The notes under the pieces are model-generated. The model had not been told where the DNA came from. It saw nothing but the letters and a program-made list of their open reading frames with translations, and made no database searches. A DNA stretch of 64,000 nucleotides from contig NZ_CP067087.1 in NCBI RefSeq assembly GCF_016745095.1, forward strand, positions 1,538,501-1,602,500. Direction: 5' to 3'. The DNA is from Croceicoccus sp. YJ47 (GTDB taxonomy: Bacteria > Pseudomonadota > Alphaproteobacteria > Sphingomonadales > Sphingomonadaceae). Both the position numbers and the translations under genes were made by a program. Positions 46,887-55,714 of this stretch are shown in pieces (position 1 is the first letter of the stretch; every line of letters starts with the position of its first letter).

Positions 46887-48317
46887 TCAATCCCGCGCCG
46901 CGTTCCACACGGCGATCTGGCTCTTCAGGAAGGACAGCGTCGATTGCGATTGCGCCACGCGCGAATCGGATGCGGCGAACGTCTTCGTCATCTGCTCGCG
47001 CAGGCGGTCCTGCTGTTCGCCGATCTTGGTCAGGCTCTCGGTAATGGCCTCGCGCTGCCGCGTATACCGCTTGATCGAACCGCCGATGCGGCCCGGATCG
47101 GTCGCAGAACTGGTGCGGCGGGCCAGATTGTCGAGCGTGGAAAAAACGCCATAAAGCCCGGTGGTGAACATGGCGGCCGCGGCCTCCGGCGCGTCGGCCA
47201 GCGTGGTTTTCAACCGGGCCACATCGAGGCGGAACGTGCCGTCTCTGTCCCGCGTCAGCCCGAGATCGGCGAGGCGGGATGGTTCGCCGGGCGCCGCATT
47301 GGGCATCACCACGAGACCGGCAAAGGCGGAAAGATCGCGTTTGAGCGCGCGCGCACCGGGATCATTGCCCAGCTCGCCACCCAGCGGCGCGGCGGTCTGC
47401 GCAAGCTGCCCGGAAATATCGTTCAGCGCGGCGGTGAAATCCGCCATCATGCTCTCGATCTGCGTGGCTCTGTCGGCAAAGGTGATCGTCGCCGGATTGC
47501 CCGTGTTCACGCCGGTCAGCGTGAGCGACAGCCCGCCGGGCAGGTTGGTCGCCGTATTGGTGGGCGAACGCATCTGAATGCCGTCAAAGCTGTAAAGTGC
47601 GTCGGCGGAGGCTTGTTTGAGCTGTCCGCTATCGGTGGCGGGCGACCAGTTGAGATAGTCGATGGATCCGGGCGCACCGCCGCCCGCACTCGCCCCGGTG
47701 CCCTCGACCACGAAACCGTTGTTCTGCCCCTCGGCGCCCTTCATCACGAGCTGCGCGCCGGCCTCGCCCTGGATGACATAGGCGGTGACCTTGCCGCCCG
47801 CCAGGTTGATGGCATTGGCGACATCGTTGAGGGTATCGCCCGCCGCGACATTGATGGAGAGCGCCGTCTGCGCCGTATCCTCGGCAAAGGTGCCGCCCGC
47901 GGTGCTGCCGAAACGGATGGTGAGCGTGCCCTCTCCGACCGGATCGGTCGCGGCGCCATAGGGCGCGAGCGCGAGCGTCTGCGCCTTGGCGAGCTGCGTG
48001 ACCTCGAGCGCATAGCTGCCGCTCGCGGTGCTGCCGGAGGTGACCTTGGCGGTGGCGACGGCGGGATCGCTGCTCGTCGGCTTGGGCGCGAGATCGCCGG
48101 TGCGTATGCGATCGCCCAGCGCCGAGGCCAGTTCGTTGAGCGAGGATTTGAGCGTCGCGGCCTAGGAAATCCGCAGGTCCAGCGTCTCGGCCCGGTTTTC
48201 GAGCTGCGCGATTTTCGACGCGAAGCGCGCGGCGGCGAGGTCGCTCGCCAGCTTGGCCATGTCGACGCCGCTGCCTGCGCCCAGCGCGCTTACGATTGAG
48301 GTGGTTGAGCTATCCAT
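46887..48317 (-). pseudogene. fliD: Flagellar cap protein FliD interrupted by an amber codon
   Basis: FliD caps the filament and folds flagellin onto it. The frame from ATG 48317 to 46887 encodes 476 residues with the FliD N-terminus (STTSIVSALGAGSGVDMAKL), the D2/D3 middle and the C-terminal coiled coil (REAITESLTKIGEQQDRLRE). A TAG occupies codon 52 (48162-48164) in LDLRIS-stop-AATLKSSL. Reading through gives continuous FliD sequence on both sides, so one substitution, for example from CAG, explains it. No good downstream start would keep the N-terminal helix needed for cap assembly. Confidence 0.85.
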
Positions 48318-48362
48318 GGTGCCAAGAACGTCCCGGTCGCGTGGTGTTTAAGGGGGGCGGGA

Positions 48363-49529
48363 TCACGGCGCGCCATCGGCGTTGCGGACGGGCTTCGCGG
48401 GTTTGGCCGCGGCGCGTCCGTTGGCGTCGAACTGCACCTCGACCGGGACGGTGACATCGGGGCGCGCCGGCCGTTCCCCGCGTTTCAGGGCAAAGACGAA
48501 GGCCAGTACGCTGGCGACGGCGGCATAGAGTTCCTCGCGGATGACCTGATTCTCGCGCGTGGTGAAATAGACCGAACGCGCAAGGGCCGGATATTCGAGC
48601 ACCGGGACGCGGTTCTCCGCCGCCAGTTCGCGCATGGCGGCCGCCTTTTCCGCCCGCCCGCGCGCCAGCACGATGGGCGCGCTTACCAGCGCCGGATCGT
48701 ATTTCAGGGCGACGGCGAACTGCACCGGGTTGGTGAGCACGAAATCGGCCTCCGCCATCGCGGATGCCACCCCGCCGCGCGACAATTGCCGCTGCTTGTT
48801 GCGGATGGCGGCCTTTTTCTCCGGGCTGCCCTCGCTTTCCTTATATTCGTCGCGCACCTGCTGCATCGTCATTTTCAGCCGGCCCATGCGGCGGACCCAC
48901 TGAATCGGAAAGTCGATCATCGCGATCATCGCCAGCCCCACGGCAAGCAGCATCAGCAACGAGGTAATCGCCTCCCACGCGGCGGTCAGTTGCCCGGTGA
49001 GGTCGCCCCGGCCCAATGCCAGCACGTCGGGCAGGGCATCACGCGCCCACCACGCCGCCATCCCGCCGAGCAGGATGAGCTTCAGCACGCTCTTGCCCAG
49101 CTCGATCAGCCCGTTGGGGCCGAACATGCGCTTGAACCCGGAGGCGGGATTGAGCCGCGACGGCTTGGGTTGGAGATTGGCCGCCATGAAGCGCCCGTCG
49201 CCAATGGTCAGCTGGCTGATCACGGTGACGATCATCACCGCCATGCCGAGCAGCAGCACCGGCGGCAACATCGCGACGAGCAGGTCGAGCATGAGCCGGC
49301 CGGAATCAAAATCGTCGATATCGGCCCGCTCGAACGAAAGGCTCGCCCGGGCCGAATCCTCCAGCCGCCCCATCATCCAGCCACCCCCGAACCGCAGCCA
49401 CAATGCGCCCGCCATCACCGCCGCCGCCGTCGCCAGCTCCTTGCTGCGCAGCACGTCGCCTTTTTTCGTGGCGTCCTTGCGGCGCTTTTCAGTCGGTTGT
49501 TGCGACTTTTCGCCGCTGTCGTCGCTCAT
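48363..49529 (-). CDS. flhB: Flagellar export switch protein FlhB with altered cleavage motif
   Basis: The 388-residue FlhB has the N-terminal EKSQQPTEKRRKDATKKGDV signature, four membrane helices (about 35-50, 85-108, 148-165 and 187-208) and a cytosolic domain that switches export from hook to filament subunits. The self-cleaving NPTH motif reads NPVQ at residues 267-270 (48720-48731) within FVLTNPVQFAVALKYD. The Asn and Pro needed for cleavage remain, but Thr and His are replaced. The C-terminus is extended (about 355-388). ATGA overlap with fliR. Confidence 0.94.
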   Translation of the reverse strand: MSDDSGEKSQQPTEKRRKDATKKGDVLRSKELATAAAVMAGALWLRFGGGWMMGRLEDSARASLSFERADIDDFDSGRLMLDLLVAMLPPVLLLGMAVMIVTVISQLTIGDGRFMAANLQPKPSRLNPASGFKRMFGPNGLIELGKSVLKLILLGGMAAWWARDALPDVLALGRGDLTGQLTAAWEAITSLLMLLAVGLAMIAMIDFPIQWVRRMGRLKMTMQQVRDEYKESEGSPEKKAAIRNKQRQLSRGGVASAMAEADFVLTNPVQFAVALKYDPALVSAPIVLARGRAEKAAAMRELAAENRVPVLEYPALARSVYFTTRENQVIREELYAAVASVLAFVFALKRGERPARPDVTVPVEVQFDANGRAAAKPAKPVRNADGAP

Positions 49530-50311
49530 CCGAAAATCTCCGCGACATGGGTGACCGAATCGAGCGCCAGCGCGACGAACAGATCGGTCAACATCGGCAT
49601 CGCCGCGATCAGCGCCGCAATCCCCGCCAGCACCCCTGCAGGCAGGCCGAGCGAAAAGAGATTGAGCGAGGGCGCCGACCGCGACAGCACGCCGGTCGCC
49701 ATCTGTACCAGCAGGAGCACGAGCGTCACCGGAAGCGCGATGGCGACCGCGGTGGCGAACATCTGCGCTGCGAAACCCACGATCATCATCGCGCGATCGG
49801 CCCCGAACCATTCCGCACCGGGGGGAAAGGTCTGATAGCTTTCGATCAACAGCCGCAGCCACAACAGGTGCCCGCCCACCGACAGGAAAATGAGCGTCAG
49901 CACCACGGTGAAATATTGCCCCAGCGCGCCCGACTGGCCGCCGGTGTTCGGATCGACGGCGGTCGCGATCGCCATGCCCATGCCGCCCGCAATCTGCTCA
50001 GCCGCGAGCACCGGTGCTGCAAAGGACAGGTGCAGCACGAAGCCGAACGCAAAACCGACGACCGCCTCTGTCAACAGCGCGATCATCGTTTCGATGGCGA
50101 GGAGGTCCGACGGCATGACCGCGCCCGCCGGCGTCCAGTTCAGCACGAAGACCGCGATCGCGCCCGCGAAAACGATGCGCACCTGCACCGGCACGGTCGC
50201 CGCGCCGAAAATGGGCGCCGCGATAAGCGCCGCCCCGATCCGCACCATCGTGAAGATCAGGCGCCACAGCTCCTGCTCGATATTGCCGAAGCCGAAATCG
50301 GGGAGGCTCAT
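49526..50311 (-). CDS. fliR: Flagellar export gate protein FliR
   Basis: The 261-residue membrane protein forms the export gate with FliP and FliQ. It has about six hydrophobic segments and the conserved region AEQIAGGMGMAIATAVDPNTGGQSGALGQ (positions about 90-118) with the family GxxxxxxxDPxxG pattern. The start at 50311 (MSLPDFGFGNIEQELW) is preferred to an in-frame start 13 codons upstream that overlaps fliQ. It lies seven bases after fliQ and overlaps flhB by four. Confidence 0.95.
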   Translation of the reverse strand: MSLPDFGFGNIEQELWRLIFTMVRIGAALIAAPIFGAATVPVQVRIVFAGAIAVFVLNWTPAGAVMPSDLLAIETMIALLTEAVVGFAFGFVLHLSFAAPVLAAEQIAGGMGMAIATAVDPNTGGQSGALGQYFTVVLTLIFLSVGGHLLWLRLLIESYQTFPPGAEWFGADRAMMIVGFAAQMFATAVAIALPVTLVLLLVQMATGVLSRSAPSLNLFSLGLPAGVLAGIAALIAAMPMLTDLFVALALDSVTHVAEIFG

Positions 50312-50318
50312 CGCACCG

Positions 50319-50594
50319 TCACAGCAGCGAGATATTGGCGATCTGCGCAAAGATATCCTTCGCGAAATCGCCGATCAGCCCCATCATGCCCGCCCCCATG
50401 AGCACGAGCACGAGCGCGATCATTGCCAGTTTCGGCACGAAGGTGAGCGTCTGTTCGTTGACCGATGTGGCGGCCTGGATCACCCCGACGATGAGCCCGA
50501 CGGCCAGCGCCGCGAGCAGGATCGGCGCGGCCACCAGCGCGGTCGTCCACAGCATCCTGTCCGTAAGGGCGAGAAGGGCGGAGGATTCGTCCAT
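50319..50594 (-). CDS. fliQ: Flagellar export gate protein FliQ
   Basis: The 91-residue protein has two membrane helices (about 16-38 and 55-77) with the family core LVAAPILLAALAVGLIVGVI, QAATSVNEQTLTFVPKL, then an amphipathic C-terminus. It packs around the FliP-FliR gate. The lengths of FliP, FliQ and FliR here are normal. It begins 11 bases after the fliP stop. Confidence 0.97.
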   Translation of the reverse strand: MDESSALLALTDRMLWTTALVAAPILLAALAVGLIVGVIQAATSVNEQTLTFVPKLAMIALVLVLMGAGMMGLIGDFAKDIFAQIANISLL

Positions 50595-50605
50595 CGCGGC
50601 CTCCC

Positions 50606-51379
50606 TCAGCTAAAGCTCATCGCCAGCGACCCCATCAGCAAGGCCCACCCGTCGATCAGCACGAACAGCAAAAGCTTGAACGGAAGCGACACGATCGTGG
50701 GCGACAGCATCATCATGCCAAGGCTCATCAGCACGCTAGCCACGACGAGGTCGATGACGAGAAACGGCAGGAACAGCATGAAGCCGATCTGAAACGCGGT
50801 TTTCAACTCGCTCGTGACGAAGGCGGGGAGCAGAATCGAGAAGGGTACGTCCTGCGGGCTGGCAAATTGTCCGGCCTCCGCGATATTGGCGAACATGGTG
50901 AGGTCGGTGGTCCGCGTCTGACGGATCATGAAGGCGTGGAATTCGTCGCCTGCCTCGGCAATGGCGACCTCCGCGTCGATGCGCCCCGCGGCATAGGGTT
51001 CGACCGCGCTGGCGTTCACCGCCGACAAGGTGGGCGCCATCACGAAGAGCGAGAGGAACAGCGACAGTCCGATCAGCACCTGATTGGGCGGCGATTGCTG
51101 CAAGCCCATCGCCTGCCGCAGAATCGAAAGCACGATGATGATCCGGGTAAAGCTCGTCATCATCAGCACCAGCGCGGGCAGGATGGTGAGCAGCCCCATG
51201 ATGAGCAGCAATTGCAGCGAAAGGCTGAGCGGGGCGTCCTCTCCCGCCGCGCTGCCGGCGCCCAGTGCCCGGTCGATCGCGCCGCCGATACCCGTCCCAT
51301 CCTGCGCGAGCGCAAGGTCGGGCCACGCGATCAGCAGGCCTGCACAAAAAATCGCAAGCCAGGGCTTAAACGCGGTCAC
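50606..51379 (-). CDS. fliP: Flagellar export gate protein FliP
   Basis: The 257-residue protein has a cleavable signal peptide (about 1-25) and four membrane helices. The well-conserved blocks MMTSFTRIIIVLSILRQAMG, LQQSPPNQVLIGLSLFLSLF and PFSILLPAFVTSELKTAFQI are all present, as is PFLVIDLVVASVLMSLGMMM. It forms the pentameric gate in the MS ring. The start is a GTG overlapping the fliO stop as GTGA. Confidence 0.97.
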   Translation of the reverse strand: MTAFKPWLAIFCAGLLIAWPDLALAQDGTGIGGAIDRALGAGSAAGEDAPLSLSLQLLLIMGLLTILPALVLMMTSFTRIIIVLSILRQAMGLQQSPPNQVLIGLSLFLSLFVMAPTLSAVNASAVEPYAAGRIDAEVAIAEAGDEFHAFMIRQTRTTDLTMFANIAEAGQFASPQDVPFSILLPAFVTSELKTAFQIGFMLFLPFLVIDLVVASVLMSLGMMMLSPTIVSLPFKLLLFVLIDGWALLMGSLAMSFS

Positions 51380-51747
51380 CGGCGGTCGTCCTTGGTGGCA
51401 TGACCGTCTGTGCGTTCATCTTCGGCTTCGGCGTCCACGACGCGTGCTTCCTCGACCGCGCGGGCGAAATCGGCACGCGGGGCGGCGTCCACCTCGGCCA
51501 GCCGGGTGAGCCCGTGGCGCGTGCTGCCGATGAGGATTTCCCGGCCGCGAAATTCCACCACCGCCAGCCGTATGCCGGGCGAAACCATCGTGGTTTCCAC
51601 GAGCCGCGCGGCGCGTTCGGGGCGCCCCGCCGCGGCGTTCTGCGCGTTGAGCCGCTGCTGCATCCGCTTCGTCAGCCAGAGACTGCCCCAGATCAACCCG
51701 CCCAGAAGGGGAAGGAGAATCAATAGCTTGAGGAGGTAAAGCCCCAT
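51376..51747 (-). CDS. fliO: Flagellar biosynthesis protein FliO
   Basis: The 123-residue protein has one N-terminal membrane helix (about 4-26) and a cytosolic domain with the FliO pattern ETTMVSPGIRLAVVEFRGRE, ILIGSTRHGLTRLAEV. FliO helps FliP assemble. The sequence is variable in the family, but position between fliN and fliP and the helix-plus-small-barrel plan make the call secure. TGATG overlap with fliN. Confidence 0.9.
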   Translation of the reverse strand: MGLYLLKLLILLPLLGGLIWGSLWLTKRMQQRLNAQNAAAGRPERAARLVETTMVSPGIRLAVVEFRGREILIGSTRHGLTRLAEVDAAPRADFARAVEEARVVDAEAEDERTDGHATKDDRR

Positions 51748-52091
51748 CAGCCGAAATCCGTCTCACCCGCCGGAGTGCCGGCCCGGCGATCGGTCTTTCC
51801 GGCATTGAGCATGTCGGCCATCGCATCGTGAGCATCGTCCTCGCCCTCGGCCAGTTCGACGATGCGGACGGCAAAGCGATTGCCTTCGGTCACGACTTCG
51901 CCCCGCGCGATACAACGCCCGTTGACATGGATTTCGAGCAGTTCATCCGTCAGCCGGTCGAGCGGGACGATGCTGTCCTCACCCAGTTCGAGCACATCCT
52001 TCAGCCGCATGTCGGTGCGGCCAAGCTCCACCGACAGGCACACGCCGACATTGCGCAGCAAATCCATCCCGCGCCTGGAATTGTTGATCAT
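51747..52091 (-). CDS. fliN: Flagellar motor switch protein FliN
   Basis: The 114-residue C-ring protein has the SpoA domain: NVGVCLSVELGRTDMRLKDV, LELGEDSIVPLDRLTDELLE, and IHVNGRCIARGEVVTEGNRF, ending with AVRIVEL, followed by a polar tail. It controls rotor switching and docks the FliH-FliI export complex. It follows fliM by 15 bases and is coupled to fliO. Confidence 0.95.
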   Translation of the reverse strand: MINNSRRGMDLLRNVGVCLSVELGRTDMRLKDVLELGEDSIVPLDRLTDELLEIHVNGRCIARGEVVTEGNRFAVRIVELAEGEDDAHDAMADMLNAGKTDRRAGTPAGETDFG

Positions 52092-52106
52092 GGGTTTCGT
52101 CCTTTA

Positions 52107-53006
52107 TCAAAGTTTGCGGGTGATACGGATGGCGACGCGACCATCCTGTGATCCCACCGCGCCGAGGGCGATGGTCACGCCCCGGATGGAAATCGGTACT
52201 TCGCGTCTCGCGCTCAGCGGGAGAACGTCTCCGGGTTTCAGCGCGGAGAGACGCGCGAGCGGCACGGTCAGCTCGGCAAGATGCGCCGCGATCGGGAGGG
52301 GAAGATCGGCAAACGGCGCGTCGGTCGCACTGCGCGCCCGGCGGCGCGGCGCGGGCAGCCGCGGATGCCCGGCGAACAGCGTGCTCAGATCCTCCTCCAT
52401 GATGGCCAGCAGGATCGACCAGCTGTCGCGGCCCTGCTCCTCCACCCGGAGCGTGATGACCCCGCAGCTCATCTGCGACGGGTCGCCTTCGGCAAATGGC
52501 GACATCGCGGCGAGATCCTCGGCGCGGTGACAGATCGCGTCTGGCCCGTCCGCCATCGGCAGAATGCCGCGCATGGCCGCGCCGATCGCCTTTTCGAGCC
52601 GTTTCAGCGTGAGTTCGGAGGACATCGGAAACTGGTCCGGCAATTCGTCGTCCACATCGCCATTGCCGCCAAACGTCCGGTCGGTCAGCGACAGCGCCGC
52701 CCGCGCCCCCACGCTGGTCATGATGCGCGGTCCGCCTTCGGCCTGTTGGAACAGACAATTGGCGGCGAGCGGGCCGACGCGCTCGATCAGCTCGCGGCCC
52801 GTGAGATATTCGACATAGCCGCATTCGACGCGCGGGATCTCATCACCCAGCAGACCGGCGAGCGGGCCGCGCAGGCCGCGTGCAATATCGCGCGCCGCGC
52901 GGGTCAGATGCGTTGAAAATTCGTCGCGGCCCGGACCTTTGGCAATGAGCCTGGGACAATGGTTCGCCACCGCACGCTCGGCGACGAAGGTGAAATTGCC
53001 CTTCAT
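52107..53006 (-). CDS. fliM: Flagellar motor switch protein FliM lacking the usual N-terminal CheY-binding motif
   Basis: The 299-residue protein has the FliM middle domain (about 35-215, including the loop FGGNGD near residue 120, the GGxG position) and the C-terminal SpoA-like domain (about 225-299, LSALKPGDVLPLSARREVPI). The ATG at 53006 (MKGNFTFVAERAVANHCPRL) is set by the ATGA overlap with fliL. The LSQxEIDALL segment that binds CheY-P in most FliM proteins is not found at this N-terminus nor in the upstream in-frame extension. The assignment is secure from position and domain order; the divergence is notable. Confidence 0.88.
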   Translation of the reverse strand: MKGNFTFVAERAVANHCPRLIAKGPGRDEFSTHLTRAARDIARGLRGPLAGLLGDEIPRVECGYVEYLTGRELIERVGPLAANCLFQQAEGGPRIMTSVGARAALSLTDRTFGGNGDVDDELPDQFPMSSELTLKRLEKAIGAAMRGILPMADGPDAICHRAEDLAAMSPFAEGDPSQMSCGVITLRVEEQGRDSWSILLAIMEEDLSTLFAGHPRLPAPRRRARSATDAPFADLPLPIAAHLAELTVPLARLSALKPGDVLPLSARREVPISIRGVTIALGAVGSQDGRVAIRITRKL

Positions 53007-53566
53007 TGGACGATATATTCGCGGAAATAGACGGCATCGACGCCGCCGAATCCCTCGGTGCGGACCAGAACCTCGTTGATCGCATCGGTCATCCGCTTCT
53101 GCAGACGCGCCTTGCCTTCCTGCGAATAGGCGTCGTCTTCGGGCGTATCGGCGAGTTCGGCCAGCAGCGCGGACCGCACCGCCAGCTCGTGCTTGGCCAG
53201 CCATAGCAGCACGCGCCCGTCGCGCCGCGTGCTGGCCGCAAGGCTTACCTGCACCAGCGCGGGCGATTGGCGCAGATTGGTGGTGAAGGGCTGTTCGAAG
53301 CTGTAGTAATTGGTACGGAACTCGCTCCCGCCTTCGCCCTCGACCGCGTCTCCTTCGCTTTCGCCTTCGGGCATGTAGGGATCGGCCTCGCCCTTGCGGA
53401 CGAGTTGCGGCCCCTGCGGCGCGGCATGGCCCGCCGGAGCGAGATAGCCCATCTGTGCCGCGGCAAAGGCACCACCCGCGCCCGCACCGATCAGCACGAC
53501 GGCGGCGAGGATCAGTTTCAGCTTGCCGCCGCCCTTCTTCGTCTTGGTGTCCTTGTCCTCGGCCAT
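53003..53566 (-). CDS. fliL: Flagellar basal body-associated protein FliL
   Basis: The 187-residue protein has a short lysine-rich cytosolic N-terminus, one membrane helix (about 17-38) and a periplasmic domain with YYSFEQPFTTNLRQSPALVQ and the conserved C-terminal RTEGFGGVDAVYFREYIVQ. FliL helps stators engage and supports swarming. It is the first gene after an 89-base gap from fliK, so an internal promoter is possible there; TTAACCAAATTTATAG at 53622-53637 is AT-rich. Confidence 0.93.
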   Translation of the reverse strand: MAEDKDTKTKKGGGKLKLILAAVVLIGAGAGGAFAAAQMGYLAPAGHAAPQGPQLVRKGEADPYMPEGESEGDAVEGEGGSEFRTNYYSFEQPFTTNLRQSPALVQVSLAASTRRDGRVLLWLAKHELAVRSALLAELADTPEDDAYSQEGKARLQKRMTDAINEVLVRTEGFGGVDAVYFREYIVQ

Positions 53567-53655
53567 GTCGTGTCGATTCCCCTGTGCGACTGTGAACGTC
53601 CGCGATTATGCGGCGCGGCGACTATAAATTTGGTTAACGCCAGTTGGGGGTTCGC

Positions 53656-55263
53656 TCAGATATAGAGCCCGCGCGAACGCACCGATCGCGGGGTCGGGAC
53701 GGGGCTTCGGCTCCGTTCGCCGCTGCCCGCAAGGTTTGCAAATTCGCGGTCGAACACGCTGTCCCGGTCGGTCCGGTCGCCCGGCCGGCCTTGCCCCCGA
53801 TCAAGGTTGCGCGCGTCGCCGTGGCGGGCCGGCTGATCGTGCGGCGATCCGTCGTGGCGCGTGCCCGACTGCCCCTGCTCGGCGAATCGTTCGGTGCCCC
53901 GGTCCGCGACACGCTCGCCCATGCGTTCCCCCGCGCGTTCGGACAATGCGGCCATGACCGCCGGCGCAAAATCCGGGTCCGCGTTGGTCAGCGTCACGTT
54001 CAGCATCGCCGCCGTCGTCGCATTGCCGGCAGAGCCCGCATGCGCGCCGTCGAAACGCACACCGACCTGGCCGAATTCGGCGTGGGTGACCGCGATGCGC
54101 GCCGCGGCCGGCTGTGCCGTTTCGCGCGCGGTGGCGAGCCTGTCGACGACTGCGCCGAAGTCATGTGCGGCGATTCGTGCGGGGTCGCCACTTGCCGCGA
54201 GCATCGGCGCGGGCGAATGCGACGCGCCGGATGGCGGCATAGTCGCAGGCAGCGTCGCTGTGCCCGACGGGGCGCCGGTCGGGACGAACGGAATTTCGCT
54301 GCGTCCCTTCCCCTCGACCCCGGGCGCCGCCGGGTCCGGTCGGGCAACCGCTTTCATATCCGCTTCCGGGGTCTGCGGAGCGAGAAGATCCGGTGCCTGC
54401 GACGGCGACCGGGTCAGCGTTTGCGCTTGCAGCTCCGTCGACGGGGGCGGCGCGATGGTCGCAAGGGCGGTCGGGATGGGCACGACCGGTGCGGGCTGCG
54501 TTTCGCCCACCCGGCCGATCTGCGCCCCGCTCAGAAGGACGGAAACGGCGGGCGGAAGCGCGGGCGTAATCGCCGTCGCGCCGGTGCCAATGGTCTTGTC
54601 CGCACCCTTGCCCGATACGTTGAAGACCGGGGGCGCGATGGTCGGGCTCGCGGCGGTGTTGGTCGGCAAGGTGGCGAACATTTCTGCTTTGGTTGTGCCC
54701 GGGTTTCCGCGCATGAGCGATGGGGGCAGGGGGGTGGGCTGCACCGATGCGCCGGAGTTCTCCACGGCCTTAGGTCCCGTCTTCGGGTTCGCGATGACCG
54801 CGCGGCGCGTGCCCTCCTCCATGACGTCGGTCAGGCCGATGAGGTCCGCTGCGGCCGTGTCCGGCAAGCCGGGTTTGCCGGGCGGCAGGATCTTGCCGGT
54901 TTGCGGGTGCGCGACCGGGCTCATGCGGTCCGTTGCCGCCGCGTCCAGCGCGGCCATGCGCGGCTCCTCACCCGGAATGAGCGGCGCGACAAATGCGACA
55001 TTGCCCGGCGGCGAATGGGCGATCGGCGCGTCGAGAATTGCAGCACCCGCACCATCGGGCATCGCGCCATCGCCGGGCATGGTCGGCATATCGCCGGTCG
55101 CGATTGCGGGATCGGCGGCCGCCGTGCGCATCATGGCGGCGAAATCGGCACCGATTCCATCCGCAACCGGCGCATTCTCACCCGGAAGGGGCGGCGCGAT
55201 CGCCCCGGACCGTGCCGTGCCTGCATTCAAAGCCAGGGCACTCGCTATCGTGTTCATCATCAT
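53656..55263 (-). CDS. fliK: Flagellar hook-length control protein FliK
   Basis: The 535-residue protein has a long Pro/Ala/Thr-rich central part (about 1-360), as usual for the FliK ruler. A C-terminal FliK_C-type domain (about 365-450: ARIAVTHAEFGQVGVRFDG and LNVTLTNADPDFAPAVMAAL) touches FlhB to stop hook growth. It ends with an Arg/Asp/Gly-rich tail. The start is one of three ATGs in a row (55257-55263), four bases after fliJ. Sequence conservation is low outside the C-domain, as is normal. Confidence 0.87.
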   Translation of the reverse strand: MMMNTIASALALNAGTARSGAIAPPLPGENAPVADGIGADFAAMMRTAAADPAIATGDMPTMPGDGAMPDGAGAAILDAPIAHSPPGNVAFVAPLIPGEEPRMAALDAAATDRMSPVAHPQTGKILPPGKPGLPDTAAADLIGLTDVMEEGTRRAVIANPKTGPKAVENSGASVQPTPLPPSLMRGNPGTTKAEMFATLPTNTAASPTIAPPVFNVSGKGADKTIGTGATAITPALPPAVSVLLSGAQIGRVGETQPAPVVPIPTALATIAPPPSTELQAQTLTRSPSQAPDLLAPQTPEADMKAVARPDPAAPGVEGKGRSEIPFVPTGAPSGTATLPATMPPSGASHSPAPMLAASGDPARIAAHDFGAVVDRLATARETAQPAAARIAVTHAEFGQVGVRFDGAHAGSAGNATTAAMLNVTLTNADPDFAPAVMAALSERAGERMGERVADRGTERFAEQGQSGTRHDGSPHDQPARHGDARNLDRGQGRPGDRTDRDSVFDREFANLAGSGERSRSPVPTPRSVRSRGLYI

Positions 55264-55267
55264 GCGT

Positions 55268-55714
55268 TCAACCATCCCGCTTGCGGCGCTTCTTCTCCGC
55301 ACCTTTCAAGGATCGTGCCAGATCGGTCCCGTTTTCCTGCCGCTGTCGAAGCACGTCGCGCATGGCGGCTTTTGCGCTGTCGTCGGCCATGTCGCGGCGG
55401 CGGGTCGCCTGGGCGAGGGCGGCGCCTTTCTGCTCCGCCTGCGCGGCGGCGCGTTGCGCATCGGTGGCGGCGCGGACGGAAAGCGCGGCAATCTCGCTCG
55501 CGAAGCCGCGCATCCGTCGCAATTCGTCGCCGTCGCTGCAATCGCGGCGCGCCGAATATTCCGCGCACAGCGATTCGGTGCGCCGGGACAGGCCGTGATG
55601 ACGGGCAAAGCCGGCCTCCGCCTCCGCCGCGTCGCGCAGCGCGGTGAGCCGCTGCGCCCCGCGCAACCGGGCCAGCAGGCGCAGCCGTCCTGCCCGCGCC
55701 TCAGCCTGCTTCAT
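55268..55714 (-). CDS. fliJ: Flagellar export chaperone/stalk protein FliJ
   Basis: The 148-residue, highly charged, alanine-rich protein is predicted to be a long antiparallel coiled coil, like FliJ, which fits in the FliI hexamer and links it to FlhA. Position directly after fliI (14-base overlap) and before fliK is the standard order. There is little sequence conservation, so the call depends on position, length and coiled coil. Confidence 0.82.
   Translation of the reverse strand: MKQAEARAGRLRLLARLRGAQRLTALRDAAEAEAGFARHHGLSRRTESLCAEYSARRDCSDGDELRRMRGFASEIAALSVRAATDAQRAAAQAEQKGAALAQATRRRDMADDSAKAAMRDVLRQRQENGTDLARSLKGAEKKRRKRDG

Noticed and set aside
53622..53640. TTAACC half-site before fliL as a CtrA site
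   Set aside because: Only one half-site is present, and the matching second TTAA at the proper spacing is absent.
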